From: CAYYNQ01 sp964473105
GTDB taxonomy: Bacteria; Sumerlaeota; Sumerlaeia; MVZB01
DNA length: 64,000 nt
Direction: 5' to 3'
Assembly: GCA_964473105.1 (NCBI GenBank)
Contig: CAYYNQ010000048.1
Coordinates: 1-64,000, forward strand
The position numbers and the translations under genes were made by a program. Positions 18,212 to 27,904 of the stretch are shown one piece after another. The notes under the pieces were generated by a model. The model worked only from the letters and a program-made list of their open reading frames with translations. It did not search any database and was not told where the DNA came from. The first letter of the stretch is position 1. Every line of letters begins with the position of its first letter.

Positions 18212-19041
18212 CCGGATTGTTTCTCCGCCAGTTCGTGGAGAACCGGATTGCGATCAAAAAATAACGTGACAATACACGTCATGTCATCAGCAAATTCTAT
18301 TTCATCCGGTTCAAGAAGCCAGATTTTAGAGGCAACTTTACCCGCCAATTCAGGATTGGCATCCATGAATTCCCCCAGGATGCTGCCATCGGCCAGTTCG
18401 AATTTTTTCAATTCCGCCATGAGAAACTGCTTGGCTTGGGTGATCGCGATATCTTTGGAACGACTCATGAAGGCATCTTTCTCCGCTTCATTGAAATGGC
18501 CCAGTTCGTCCTCAACCCTATTCAACTCGATATTCAGGTTGTCCTCAAGGACCTTGAACGGAATGGAAACGGCGAGGTGACAGGCATTCCGGTCGCAGCT
18601 CCATTCACGGAATACGGTGGATTCGATCATTCGGATCAAATCTGCCTCGCGTCCATTTTCGTAGATGCTCCTGCTGATGTCTATCCCGCGTGAGTCCTTT
18701 AACCGAAGAATTGAAGCGCCCAGATTCCGGAGTGCAAGACGATACAGGGAGGCACGGGCCATTGAGGCCCTGATGGCTGGATCCTCAACAGATCGATCAT
18801 AGGGAAGGGATGTCTCAAAGCTCACCCCCGACCGGTTCAGTGAATTCAACCGGGTGGCTGTCAGGAAATCTTCCGGTTCCGCCCTGCCCTTGCCGCTGAT
18901 GACTAGATAATCAGGTGGTTCGGGTCGCAACTCAATTCGTCTACAACTCGGCAATATGGAAAAAGCAGCCAACAGGATTGTAAATCGTAGCAGCCAGCCT
19001 CCCTGCGAAGACTCCGGGCATGAATCTAGACGGAATGACAC
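18199..19041 (-). CDS. Putative lipoprotein, unknown function
   Basis: The 280-residue protein begins with a hydrophobic segment RFTILLAAFSILPSC, which looks like a signal peptide ending at a lipobox-like Cys33 (LPSC, a weak fit to the consensus). The rest is soluble. Residues about 50-180 (GRAEPEDFLTATRLNSLNR, then SLYRLALRNLGASILRL) recall the alanine- and arginine-rich helix pattern of LPP20-type lipoproteins, but I cannot name a family with confidence. It lies 18 bases after the M16 peptidase gene and overlaps maf, so it belongs to that operon. It probably sits in the periplasm, attached to a membrane. Confidence 0.7.
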   Translation of the reverse strand: MSFRLDSCPESSQGGWLLRFTILLAAFSILPSCRRIELRPEPPDYLVISGKGRAEPEDFLTATRLNSLNRSGVSFETSLPYDRSVEDPAIRASMARASLYRLALRNLGASILRLKDSRGIDISRSIYENGREADLIRMIESTVFREWSCDRNACHLAVSIPFKVLEDNLNIELNRVEDELGHFNEAEKDAFMSRSKDIAITQAKQFLMAELKKFELADGSILGEFMDANPELAGKVASKIWLLEPDEIEFADDMTCIVTLFFDRNPVLHELAEKQSGWFR

Positions 19042-19059
19042 GACAGCTTGACCTCCACC

Positions 19060-20331
19060 TCAGTGTTCCTGGATCTGGAAACTGGATCCTGCCGGCCGAA
19101 CACCGCAGGCTGACACCAGACCCACCGCCAACTGCCGGCCCGACAGATATTTCCTGGCCATTTTACGGATATTGGCTGAATCAACACGGTTCAGGTTCTC
19201 AATTGTCTCCTCAACCGGTATCACGCGATTGAAATATAGAATGGACTCGGCGAGGTGGGTCATCCTCGCCTCGGTGTTTTCCAGATTCATGATCATCGCA
19301 TCGATCATTTGGGTTCGCGCCATTTCCAGTTCCTGTTCAGGAACCATGTGCTTGCAAATTTCATCCAACTCCTGCATGACGATATTCATCACAAGGCCCA
19401 AATTCGACGGGCTGGTCCCACCATAAATGGCAAAGAAGCCAGTATCACTGAAAAACTGCGGAAAGGAACCGATGGAATAGGCCAAGCCGCGCTTTTCACG
19501 TATCTCCTGGAAAAGCCTGGAATTCATCCCACCCCCCAGAACCATGCTCAAAAGACCGAATCCATAACGGTCCATGGAACGGCGACTCGGTCCCGCCAGA
19601 CCCAGGCAAAAATGCAACTGCTCCACAGACCTTTTAAACGATGATTGCCGTGGCGCCGGATTTGGCGGGGGGGGATAACCTCGTGAGGGTCGCCTGCCCT
19701 CACGAGCCGGCCTGCCGAAATGTTTGCGCAACATCCGGCCCACGGGAGCGGGGTCAAAGGATCCGGCGATTGAGATCACCATTCGATCTGGCCGACGGCC
19801 TGAAGACCAGTAATCATATAATTTTTTGCGTGTAAACGATCTAATACTCCTCCGACAGCCAACAATCGGACGACCGAGGGGATGATCCGGCCAGAGGTTC
19901 CTGATGCAAAGGTCAACACACAAGTCATCGGGATTATCGTCACACATCCTGCATTCTTCGAGAACAACGGATTTTTCAAGCCTGATCTCAGGTTCTGGAA
20001 AAATAGATTCCTGGACAAGTTCGGCAAGGATTGCAATGGCTTGAAATACCTTCTTGTCAATCACCTTTGCATGCAGGCAAATATATTCCTGCGTGGTATA
20101 TGCGTTAAAATTTCCGCCTAGGGAGTGAAGTCGGTCGGAAATCTGCTGTGCGTTCAACCGCTGAGTCCCCTTGAATAACATGTGCTCAATAAAATGGTTC
20201 ACCCCCGAATCCCGTGCTTCTTCATGACGGCTGCCGGTCTTCAGCCAGATCCCTATACAACACGATCGTACATGTTCGATCCGCTCGGTGATGATCCTGA
20301 CTCCGTTGTTTAATCGTCTGCTGTTGATCAT
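19060..20331 (-). CDS. M16 family zinc peptidase (insulinase/processing-peptidase type)
   Basis: A zinc metallopeptidase of family M16B, 423 residues. The inverted zinc motif HFIEHMLFKGT (HxxEH) near residue 47 and the third ligand region in VVLEECRMCDDNPDD, about 75 residues later, are intact. A GFNAYTTQEY-like segment (GGNFNAYTTQEYICL) and a second homologous half starting near residue 240 complete the normal two-domain fold. No signal peptide is visible, so it is probably cytoplasmic. It starts the M16-lipoprotein-maf-ilvE-GT39 run; the lipoprotein gene follows after 18 bases. The substrate is unknown. Confidence 0.92.
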   Translation of the reverse strand: MINSRRLNNGVRIITERIEHVRSCCIGIWLKTGSRHEEARDSGVNHFIEHMLFKGTQRLNAQQISDRLHSLGGNFNAYTTQEYICLHAKVIDKKVFQAIAILAELVQESIFPEPEIRLEKSVVLEECRMCDDNPDDLCVDLCIRNLWPDHPLGRPIVGCRRSIRSFTRKKLYDYWSSGRRPDRMVISIAGSFDPAPVGRMLRKHFGRPAREGRRPSRGYPPPPNPAPRQSSFKRSVEQLHFCLGLAGPSRRSMDRYGFGLLSMVLGGGMNSRLFQEIREKRGLAYSIGSFPQFFSDTGFFAIYGGTSPSNLGLVMNIVMQELDEICKHMVPEQELEMARTQMIDAMIMNLENTEARMTHLAESILYFNRVIPVEETIENLNRVDSANIRKMARKYLSGRQLAVGLVSACGVRPAGSSFQIQEH

Positions 20332-20450
20332 GATTTCAACCAGGTGGATTCCAGGTCAACCAGACCCGATGCGCTCGTGAAACCCTGTCCTTGAAAATCA
20401 TGCGATGACTGAGAAGATATAGTGGGGAAATACCCATTGTCCCCGCAACC

Positions 20451-21107
20451 TCAGTCATCACGTTCGTCCTTAAGGCCATCCTGAAGCTGTTTTATCACAT
20501 TCTCGAATTTCACTTCATTTTTCGAGTCAATATCAATCAGCTTCTGGTGGGCCTCAAGCATCATCAGGATCCGGTCCCTTCGGCTAAGATCGGGCGTGGT
20601 GACCGGCTCGAAGAACGTTATATCGGTAGACCGGTCATCATTGGTCATGTCCGCACCACGCATTTCAACAATATGTTTCAGGCCCAAGGTGTCGAGCAGC
20701 TCCCTGACATGGTCTCGTATATTTGTCACGACCAGCCGCGATTGTGAAGATTTCCACTGGTGGATCCCCATGCTTGCCAACACCCCCATGAATGTGCTGT
20801 CCATCATGGTGCAATGCCCGAGATCGAAAATGAACCGGGGCGACGACTGCCCAGCCTTGTAACGCCTGAGAATATAGTCTAGGCATGGAGCATGAAGATG
20901 TGTTCCCCGCCCCTGGACTCGAATGACAACAAATCCATCATTCAAATCCGCGTATTCAACGGGACTTTCTGACCGAGGATTCACGACCTTCCGCTCCGGT
21001 GATCCAATTGGGAGAGGTGAAACAGAGCAAACATGCCAACCCTGACTTTTATAATCCAATGATTCGGAACCATCTTCAACCATGATATTCGGGGGACAAA
21101 ATATCAA
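20451..21107 (-). CDS. STAS-domain protein (anti-sigma factor antagonist-like)
   Basis: A soluble 218-residue protein with a central STAS domain (about residues 50-160): FVVIRVQGRGTHLHAPCLD, then FIFDLGHCTMMDSTFMGVL, where the serine in MDSTFMG is at the usual phosphorylation site. Such proteins bind anti-sigma factors or switch kinases and are released when phosphorylated. Flanking sequences of about 50 residues on each side are not part of the domain and look helical at the C-terminus. No anti-sigma kinase or sigma factor is adjacent. It is divergent from the HU gene. The start could be ATG 21107 or the ATG at 21083; the target is unknown. Confidence 0.82.
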   Translation of the reverse strand: MIFCPPNIMVEDGSESLDYKSQGWHVCSVSPLPIGSPERKVVNPRSESPVEYADLNDGFVVIRVQGRGTHLHAPCLDYILRRYKAGQSSPRFIFDLGHCTMMDSTFMGVLASMGIHQWKSSQSRLVVTNIRDHVRELLDTLGLKHIVEMRGADMTNDDRSTDITFFEPVTTPDLSRRDRILMMLEAHQKLIDIDSKNEVKFENVIKQLQDGLKDERDD

Positions 21108-21164
21108 CCGAACCCTCGAAGAAAGCCCCCGTGAAAAATTTGCGGTAACATTATATTTATATTA

Positions 21165-21193
21165 TTGACTATACAATTATTGGAAGGATAATG
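21165..21193 (+). promoter_or_regulatory. Sigma70-type promoter for the HU-like gene
   Basis: TTGACT (21165-21170) and ATAATG (21188-21193) are separated by exactly 17 bases, about 70 bases upstream of the HU start. The DNA before it is AT-rich, which could be an UP-like element. Prediction from pattern only. Confidence 0.6.
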
Positions 21194-21264
21194 ATCCTAG
21201 CGTTTTTGAACCCTGACACCCACAGGTTTATTACAGATTTTTCGTATAGATGGAGGAATTACTC

Positions 21265-21564
21265 ATGGCCAAAAAAAGCAAACCAATGACCAAGGCACAG
21301 CTGACAGCTCATCTTGCTGAAAGCATAGACATCCCCAAAAAACAGGCTGCCGAGTTCTTGGCTGCCCTTGCTGAGACCGCCTACAAGCAGGCCAGCAGGG
21401 GCTTCACAGTCCCCGGGATAGGGAAACTTGTAAAGGTGAGGAGAAAAGCCAGAATGGGCAGGAATCCTGCAACCGGGGAAACCATTCGAATCCCTGCAAA
21501 GACTGTTGTTAAGTTCAGGATTTCAAAATTATGTAAGGATGCCGTAACGCCATCCAAAAAGTAG
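21265..21564 (+). CDS. HU/IHF-family DNA-binding protein
   Basis: A small histone-like DNA-bending protein of 99 residues. It has the HU helix pair (MTKAQLTAHLAESIDIPKKQ, then AAEFLAALAETAYKQ) and the beta arm with GRNPATGETIRIPAKTVVKF, the family signature. A lysine-rich tail ends the protein. GGAGGA at 21252-21257 stands 7 bases before the ATG at 21265, so I take this start and not the earlier ATG at 21250. It is a single gene with its own promoter. HU and IHF-type members cannot be separated by eye here. Confidence 0.95.
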   Translation: MAKKSKPMTKAQLTAHLAESIDIPKKQAAEFLAALAETAYKQASRGFTVPGIGKLVKVRRKARMGRNPATGETIRIPAKTVVKFRISKLCKDAVTPSKK

Positions 21565-21720
21565 GATCACGTTCACTGCAGGGATATATGCGCCATCTGG
21601 ATCCGGCCCGATTGGGGTGTGGTTGAACCCTGCGATCCCCATGGGACCGGCCCCGTTTGCCCTTGGGCCTCGCCCCCAGAGATGGGCGTGGCCCGACACG
21701 TCCTCCGGTATCCCTCTCTC

Positions 21721-23184
21721 TCACGCCACAACCTCATCCGGCTCTGTCCGGCTTATCAGCCGTGCGCCAGTCGCATCGCCCCAGACATTGATCATCGTCC
21801 GGGTCATATCCAATACCCGGTCCACCCCCAGGATCAAGCCAATCGAGGCCGGGGGAATATAAATACTGCCGCCGGCGTTTACAGCCGAAATCACGATGAT
21901 CATAGTCGTGAGGCCAGCCTCGGGAATCCCGGCAGCCCCAACCGCCGCCAGTGTTGCCGTCAGGGCCAAAATGATCATCGTCTCCAAGCCAACCTGACCT
22001 CCGCTAAAGGCTTGGGCCAGAAAGATAACGGCCACCGCCTCATATAAAGCTGTCCCATCCATATTAATCGTCGATCCCAGAGGCAGAACAAATCCGGCAG
22101 CTTTTCGGCTGCAACCACCCGCATTGCATGCACTGTCGATGGTCACGGGAAGCGTGGCGGAGCTGGAGGCCGTTGCAAATGCAAGCATCAATGCCTCCTT
22201 CATCTGCAACATGAAATGATAGGGGTTTGCACGGGTCAATACAGCCAGAATCAGTGGCAATACAATCAAACCGTGCACCAAAAGCGCCCCTATCACAGTC
22301 AGCATATACCCCCCAATCTTTTCAATAAACTGGCCCATTCCGATCCCGCTGACAGACTGGGCAACTAGAAAATACACCCCCACAGGGGCCAACCACAGCA
22401 CATATTCCGTTAGCTTTATCATCGCGGCCATAACACCCCGGGCAAAGTTGACGACAACTTTCCCGCTGTCTCCCGTCATGGTCAGCATGATCCCAAACAG
22501 GATTGAAAAAACGATGACCGGCAGGGTATTCCCATCTGCAATATCCCCGACAGGGTTTCTGGGGATCATGCGCACAAGAATACCCGACAGGGCCTCACCC
22601 GTACTTTTGGGCGTAATGATTCCCTGGTCTGCCTGCCGCGCCACCATCTGTTCCCGACGGTGATCACCTTGTGAAAGATACTCATCACGCTGGTGCTCCC
22701 CCTGAGGTCCCTCGAAAAACCCGACCCCGGGCTTGACGACGGAAACAAGTGTGATCCCAAGCACCACAGAGATAATCATCGTTGAAAAAAAATAGAAAAA
22801 CGTCTTGAGTGCAATCCGCCCAAGTCTCGAAAAATCCCCCGCGCTTGTCACTCCACAGATGACACTCGAGACAATGAGCGGCATGATCAGCATCTTCAAC
22901 AGGCCCATGAAGATATCTCGGCCTATAAGATCGGATAACTTTCCGAAAGAACGGATTGCAATCAGCGGGGCAGCATCACGACGGGCAGATTCCACGGCCT
23001 CTTGCCAAGCCACGGACTCCTCAAAGTCCTCGGCCATACGATATTGAAGCAACTCGTCATAGCGCTCAAGTAGTCCTGAATTAGGATCCAGCTCACTGGT
23101 TGAATGATAGTAGTACTCACCCGTGATCCCACCCGCGATGAGACCCATCACCGTGAGCAGGGTTATGAGATTTCTGCTTTTCAT
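21721..23184 (-). CDS. Dicarboxylate/amino acid:cation symporter (DAACS family)
   Basis: A sodium- or proton-coupled transporter of the GltP/DctA/GltPh family in the inner membrane, 487 residues. Hallmarks: MLIMPLIVSSVICGVTS, the serine-rich hairpin ATASSSATLPVTIDS, NMDGTALYEAVAVIFLAQ (transport core), and AAVGAAGIPEAGL. Two features differ from compact members: a hydrophilic stretch of about 50 residues (about 25-80) after the first helix, rich in Glu and Arg, and another hydrophilic loop (GPQGEHQRDEYLSQGDHRRE) near residue 165. It lies 222 bases downstream of rny on the same strand, but a terminator separates them, so it may have its own promoter. Likely substrates are glutamate, aspartate or C4-dicarboxylates. 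Confidence 0.94.
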   Translation of the reverse strand: MKSRNLITLLTVMGLIAGGITGEYYYHSTSELDPNSGLLERYDELLQYRMAEDFEESVAWQEAVESARRDAAPLIAIRSFGKLSDLIGRDIFMGLLKMLIMPLIVSSVICGVTSAGDFSRLGRIALKTFFYFFSTMIISVVLGITLVSVVKPGVGFFEGPQGEHQRDEYLSQGDHRREQMVARQADQGIITPKSTGEALSGILVRMIPRNPVGDIADGNTLPVIVFSILFGIMLTMTGDSGKVVVNFARGVMAAMIKLTEYVLWLAPVGVYFLVAQSVSGIGMGQFIEKIGGYMLTVIGALLVHGLIVLPLILAVLTRANPYHFMLQMKEALMLAFATASSSATLPVTIDSACNAGGCSRKAAGFVLPLGSTINMDGTALYEAVAVIFLAQAFSGGQVGLETMIILALTATLAAVGAAGIPEAGLTTMIIVISAVNAGGSIYIPPASIGLILGVDRVLDMTRTMINVWGDATGARLISRTEPDEVVA

Positions 23185-23339
23185 GGCACTGTCCGTCTTT
23201 GCCCTGTCACCCAGCCCGGGATCGGGGCCACGATATCTTTTCCAAACATCAACCCGTTGATACCTGAATTAATTGTCAAACTCTATCAAATACCTTACGT
23301 CGTGGACCGCCCCCACCTCCTTGCTCAGGTTGACAATTC

Positions 23340-23380
23340 AAAAAGAATTCCCGACTGCGGCAGGCAGCCGGGAATTCTTG
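23340..23380 (-). terminator. Rho-independent terminator after rny
   Basis: An 11-bp perfect inverted repeat, AAGAATTCCCG (23343-23353) with CGGGAATTCTT (23369-23379), closes a 15-base loop. Read on the minus strand it ends with a run of five T, which is the expected terminator pattern just downstream of the rny stop. Confidence 0.8.
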
Positions 23381-23405
23381 ATCGTTTTAGGTGCTAACGG
23401 TCAAA

Positions 23406-24974
23406 CTACTTGGCGTATTCAACCGCTCTTGTTTCACGACACACAGTAACCTGAATCTGGCCGGGGTAATCAAGATCACTCTCGATCTTGCTTGTGATTT
23501 CCCGTGCCAATAGCGCCGCCTCATTGTCATTGACTTCTGTGGGCTCAACCATGATTCTCAATTCCCTACCAGCTTGAATCGCATAGGCCTTCTTAACGCC
23601 ATTGAAGGAATCAGCAATGGCTTCCAAACCCTCCATACGCTTGACATAATTTTCAAGCGATTCCCGACGTGAGCCAGGGCGGGCAGAACTCAGGGCATCA
23701 GCCGCCTGTACAAGCACAGCAACAATCGTCCTGGGTTCCTCCTCGTTATGGTGGGCAGCAACGGCATGGATAACCGAAGGCGTTTCGTTACACCGCTTTG
23801 CCAAATCCGCTCCAATCAGGGCATGGGTTCCCTCAATTTCATTACTGAGGGCCTTGCCGATATCATGAAGCAACCCGGCACGTTTCGCACTTTCAATATC
23901 CGCGCCAAGTTCTGCTGCCAAGGACGAACAAAGACGCGCCACCTCGGTTGAGTGAGTCAGCATGTTCTGCCCATAACTGGTTCGGTATTTCAGCCTCCCC
24001 AGTGTCTTGATGAGTTCCGGATGCATGTCACTGATACTCAGTTCGAGCACCGTTTTCTCACCGACATCACGGATATGATCATCCATTTCCTTCTCAACCT
24101 TGGCAACGACCTCATCAATCCGGGTCGGGTGGATGCGGCCATCCGAGAAAAGGCGCTCAAGCGACATTCTGGCGATCTCACGCCTCAACGGATCAAAAGA
24201 GGAAAGAACCACCGCCTCCGGCGTCTCATCCACGATTACGTTACAACCCGTTGCCGCCTCTAGAGCACGGATGTTTCGGCCTTCCTTGCCAATTATCCTT
24301 CCTTTCATGTCATCATTCGGCAAGCTTAGCACCGACACGGTGGTTTCGCCCACCTGGTCGCTGGCACACCGCTGGATTGCGAGTGTGACAATCTGCCTAG
24401 CCTTCTTGCTTGCAACCTCACGAGTCTCGGTCTCAATCCGACGAACCATAGCCGCCGCATCCTGCCGAACATCGCCCTCCAACAACTCCAGAAGCAATTT
24501 CTGGGCTTGGTCGGATGTCAACCCGGAAACCTCCTCACAGCGCCGGATCGTCTCGACCCGAGTGCTCTCGAGAGTTTCCTGGAAAACCTCGATCTCCTCC
24601 CGAACCCGCTTGTTGTCCAACTCGGACTTCTTAATCTCCCGTTCTTGCTGGCTGAGGGTATCCTGCCGACGATCAACGGCTGATTCCCTCTGGTTTAGCT
24701 TGCGATTCCTGCGATCCAATTCATGGCGGCGCCTCGCCAGTTCCTTCTCAGCCTGACGATTGCGCCTTTTGATTTCTTCCTTGGATTTCCGCTCAGCTTG
24801 CTGCTCAATCTCAGAAGCCTGCTTCTTGGCTTCGTCAATCATCCCTTCCGATTCCCGCACACTCCTGTTTCTGCGACTATCGGTGGAACGCACTGCGATC
24901 AACTGGGCCCCAATAAATCCAAAGATCAAGCCCACAGCAGTCCCCAATATCACGAGGACCACTGGTTCTTGCAT
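23406..24974 (-). CDS. rny: Ribonuclease Y
   Basis: A membrane-anchored endoribonuclease that starts mRNA decay. The 522-residue protein has an N-terminal anchor (VVLVILGTAVGLIFGFIGAQL), a long charged coiled coil (about residues 30-180), a KH domain with LPNDDMKGRIIGKEGRNIRA, and an HD domain with MLTHSTEVARLC and GLLHDIGKALS, the catalytic His-Asp pair. The order and length are as in known RNase Y. An AGGAGGT lies 12 bases before the ATG at 24974, longer than ideal. Its strong terminator suggests a single-gene unit. RNase Y in place of a visible RNase E is a lineage hint. Confidence 0.97.
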   Translation of the reverse strand: MQEPVVLVILGTAVGLIFGFIGAQLIAVRSTDSRRNRSVRESEGMIDEAKKQASEIEQQAERKSKEEIKRRNRQAEKELARRRHELDRRNRKLNQRESAVDRRQDTLSQQEREIKKSELDNKRVREEIEVFQETLESTRVETIRRCEEVSGLTSDQAQKLLLELLEGDVRQDAAAMVRRIETETREVASKKARQIVTLAIQRCASDQVGETTVSVLSLPNDDMKGRIIGKEGRNIRALEAATGCNVIVDETPEAVVLSSFDPLRREIARMSLERLFSDGRIHPTRIDEVVAKVEKEMDDHIRDVGEKTVLELSISDMHPELIKTLGRLKYRTSYGQNMLTHSTEVARLCSSLAAELGADIESAKRAGLLHDIGKALSNEIEGTHALIGADLAKRCNETPSVIHAVAAHHNEEEPRTIVAVLVQAADALSSARPGSRRESLENYVKRMEGLEAIADSFNGVKKAYAIQAGRELRIMVEPTEVNDNEAALLAREITSKIESDLDYPGQIQVTVCRETRAVEYAK

Positions 24975-25229
24975 TGATGGTATGATTACCTCCTATAATT
25001 AAAAGGGTTTCGTATCTCATTCTATTTCAGGATTATACAAATCCTATCATCACGATTTAATATTTACACCGTGCCAGACGATGCTCATGCAGCATGTCCT
25101 GAAAGTCAAGTCAATTGATCCGGATCGACGATACGCCGATGAGTTGATCATAGAGCCAGATGACGACTTGACAGGTATGCCCGAGATAAGAATGTATATT
25201 TTTGACTTAACGTGGGTTAGTGTTATTTC

Positions 25230-26426
25230 ATGATAAATCAGCCCAAAGAAATCGGGTTCCACACACATCAACGATCTCGGATTGCGAATCGTGTGGAATC
25301 TATGGCGCCATCCGGTATCCGGGAATTCTTTGAATTGGTTACCAGCCATCATGACATCCTTTCCCTAGGAGTTGGGGAACCCGATTTCGTAACTCCCTGG
25401 CGTATTCGTGAGTCAGCCCTTTACCACATTAACCGGGGAGAAACGAGTTACACTTCTAATTCCGGTTTACCATCTTTGAGGGAAAAAATAGCCGCCTATC
25501 TGGATCACAGATTCGGGATCCAAGCTGATCCAGCCCATGAAATTTTGGTCACGGTCGGAGTTAGTGAGGCACTCGATCTCGCCTTGCGTGCATTACTGAA
25601 CCCTGATGACGAGGTCATCATATGGGAACCGGCCTATGTCGCATATTCACCGCTGGTCACGCTTGCGGGCGGAAAGGCAATAGCCCTTGAATCCTGCGCT
25701 GATGACGGATTCCGGCTGGATCTTGGCAAACTGGAACAATTGGTCACGCCCCGTACACGGGCCATCATTATCAATTACCCGAACAACCCGACAGGCGTCA
25801 CCTTGAAGGAATTCGAATTAAAGGGCCTTGCCTCCCTTTGCCTGAGTCACCACATCATTATGATATCCGACGAAATTTATGCGGAGATGACACACGACGA
25901 GCATCACATCAGCCTGGCCTCACTCCCCGACATTTCCGGATGGGTAGTCCTGTTGTCGGGCTTTTCAAAGTCCTTTGCCATGACCGGTTGGAGAATTGGC
26001 TATGCTGTCGGGCCGGCCGACCTGATCTCGGCCATGACCCGGATACACCAGTATACAATGCTCTGTGCACCCATCATGAGCCAACGTGCTGCCGAAACGG
26101 CTCTCGAAGAAGGACTCGTTGATATGAATGAGATGTGTGAAATATTTCGTCAGCGGGCCAACCTCATTGTCCAAGCATTGAGAGATAACGGTCTGCCTTG
26201 CCATCAACCCGAGGGAGCCTTCTACGCCTTTCCCTCAATCCGTAACAGCGGCCTCAATTCGATGGAATTCTGCAGAAGACTGCTTGACAATGAAAAGGTT
26301 GCGATTGTCCCCGGGAGTGTCTTTGGAAGGTCTGGCGAGGGTCATGTCAGGATCGCCTATGCAGCGGACACAAACACCATTGAAACGGCAATCGGACGAA
26401 TCGGCCGGTTCATAAGAAATTTATAA
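25230..26426 (+). CDS. Class I/II PLP aminotransferase
   Basis: An aspartate-aminotransferase-fold enzyme of 398 residues. Markers are SLGVGEPDFVTPWRIRES, YTSNSGLPSLREKIA, the NYPNNPTGV segment, SDEIYAEMT and the PLP lysine in SGFSKSFAMTGWRIGY. This pattern is typical of the PatA/AspC-like group, which includes N-acetyl-diaminopimelate and aromatic or aspartate aminotransferases. The substrate cannot be decided from sequence, and no lysine or aromatic gene is adjacent. The ATG at 25230 follows a TTGACA (25168-25173), whose -10 partner is weak. It is divergent from rny and converges with the next gene one base after its stop. Confidence 0.9.
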   Translation: MINQPKEIGFHTHQRSRIANRVESMAPSGIREFFELVTSHHDILSLGVGEPDFVTPWRIRESALYHINRGETSYTSNSGLPSLREKIAAYLDHRFGIQADPAHEILVTVGVSEALDLALRALLNPDDEVIIWEPAYVAYSPLVTLAGGKAIALESCADDGFRLDLGKLEQLVTPRTRAIIINYPNNPTGVTLKEFELKGLASLCLSHHIIMISDEIYAEMTHDEHHISLASLPDISGWVVLLSGFSKSFAMTGWRIGYAVGPADLISAMTRIHQYTMLCAPIMSQRAAETALEEGLVDMNEMCEIFRQRANLIVQALRDNGLPCHQPEGAFYAFPSIRNSGLNSMEFCRRLLDNEKVAIVPGSVFGRSGEGHVRIAYAADTNTIETAIGRIGRFIRNL

Positions 26427-26427
26427 T

Positions 26428-27846
26428 TTACTCCGGCAACACAGCTGGGTTGCGTGAAACTTCATCGAGCAGGGCCTGGGCAAAGGAGAGTGCTTTACCC
26501 GCCCGTTCCCTTAGCGCATAACCAGGCGCTGTAAACACCGCTTTTTCAAGGTGGCCAGATGAAGTCCTGAATGTACCCCTGTGATAACCGCCCTTTAGGG
26601 CCCCTTCAACCTCCGCAATACCTAGGAAGTAGTGCAGGTATGGGTTCTCCCCGTCCTTTGCCAGCAGGTCACTCACGATCCGGATCATCTCTTCAGGATG
26701 GCCGTTGATCATTTCAAGCCTTGCGTTTCCCAGTTGTCTGATATCATCATCCATCGTCAGATCATGGATATGACGCCAGGCCTCAGCGGCTGCAGAACTG
26801 TCCCGTGCGGTCAAAGCTGTCTCGAAAACCATGAAAAGATCGTCTATGTGTCTAGGCCGATTTGATCGGATAAATTCGGCGGTCTGCACGGCATCGTCAT
26901 ATTTTCCAAGAAGCAACTTTATGTAGATAAGAACCTTTCCCAGCATTTCACGTGATGGGAATTTCTTATGGGTTCTGTTCACAACAATTCCCGCCCTCAC
27001 CAGTTCCCCTGTGATTGCTTCCGAAAGTTCTTTCCATAACAATAATCGGTGCCAACCGGGCCCATCCTCGGCATACAAGGCCAGCGAAGTAATGAAAAGT
27101 GCAAAAGCTCCCTGATCCAAGTCGTGATGGGACCAGTAGGGTAACATCCGAGAGAGCGCCTCCTGGCCATCACCCCGATCAATTGCATCAAGCGCGATAC
27201 GCCTAGCTTGGCGTAGCGAACCTGATATACGCTGGTTTTCCAACTCTATGTCCCGGTTTAGACGGTTTAAATCATCGGTCAATGCTTCATTATACTCGTG
27301 GTTATCCCGAAGTTTGGATTCACTGACGTATTCGAACTGCCAGCTGTGAGCGGATGGAAACCATCCCCACCCATCACTGTCGATCATCCCATGGCCAAGG
27401 GTATTCCGTGTTCCGGGCCAGCAATGCCAATCACGCGGATCCCGGATGACCACCTGTAATGGGATTATCTCATAAATCGGATAAATCACTGCCGGGCTGA
27501 TCACCGGTATGTGGGCTAGTGAACCGAAAATCGTGTCGACGGTATCACGGGGCAGGCCCAAGACTAAGTATAATGGATATTTCCACCAAGCCCGAATGAG
27601 CGGAGGTGGAGTCACCTTCCGAAACGGCTGTCCCGGAACTGCCGACAGAAGATCACGTGTCCTGCCGAGGGGCAAGGGATAACGGGTCAGTTCCGAAGCA
27701 TCTATCGGCACCTCGACATAACGGATGATCCCGCCATCTATCAACTCAAACGGCATCCCGAGGTCGGGACTGAAATTCTCCGCATGAACCAATGAACTCA
27801 AAAGAAAAGTATAGAACCAAACAATACCGTAAAGGCTTATTTTCAT
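26428..27846 (-). CDS. Exported protein of unknown function, helical-repeat C-terminus
   Basis: I do not recognise this family. The 472-residue protein starts with a signal peptide (MKISLYGIVWFYTFLLSSLVHAEN), so it is exported to the periplasm or outer membrane. Residues about 60-190 hold proline- and tryptophan-rich segments, such as PLIRAWWKYPLYLVLGL and RDWHCWPGTRNT, with a possible membrane-associated part. Residues about 200-460 are helical and look like TPR-type repeats (GKVLIYIKLLLGKYDDAVQT, then NPYLHYFLGIAEVEGAL). I choose ATG 27846 because it begins a signal peptide and GGAG lies about 9 bases before it; the longer frame adds an unlikely 50-residue leader. The preceding membrane protein gene is 58 bases upstream, probably co-transcribed. 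Confidence 0.72.
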   Translation of the reverse strand: MKISLYGIVWFYTFLLSSLVHAENFSPDLGMPFELIDGGIIRYVEVPIDASELTRYPLPLGRTRDLLSAVPGQPFRKVTPPPLIRAWWKYPLYLVLGLPRDTVDTIFGSLAHIPVISPAVIYPIYEIIPLQVVIRDPRDWHCWPGTRNTLGHGMIDSDGWGWFPSAHSWQFEYVSESKLRDNHEYNEALTDDLNRLNRDIELENQRISGSLRQARRIALDAIDRGDGQEALSRMLPYWSHHDLDQGAFALFITSLALYAEDGPGWHRLLLWKELSEAITGELVRAGIVVNRTHKKFPSREMLGKVLIYIKLLLGKYDDAVQTAEFIRSNRPRHIDDLFMVFETALTARDSSAAAEAWRHIHDLTMDDDIRQLGNARLEMINGHPEEMIRIVSDLLAKDGENPYLHYFLGIAEVEGALKGGYHRGTFRTSSGHLEKAVFTAPGYALRERAGKALSFAQALLDEVSRNPAVLPE

Positions 27847-27904
27847 GTCGAATGCTCCGAATCCGGGCATCCTACATGATGATCGGTTGCGTCCAAAATC
27901 ATGA

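Noticed and set aside
24100..24756. A 218-codon frame on the plus strand inside rny
   Set aside because: It lies antisense to the clear RNase Y coding region and has arginine/serine-rich low-complexity sequence typical of shadow frames.
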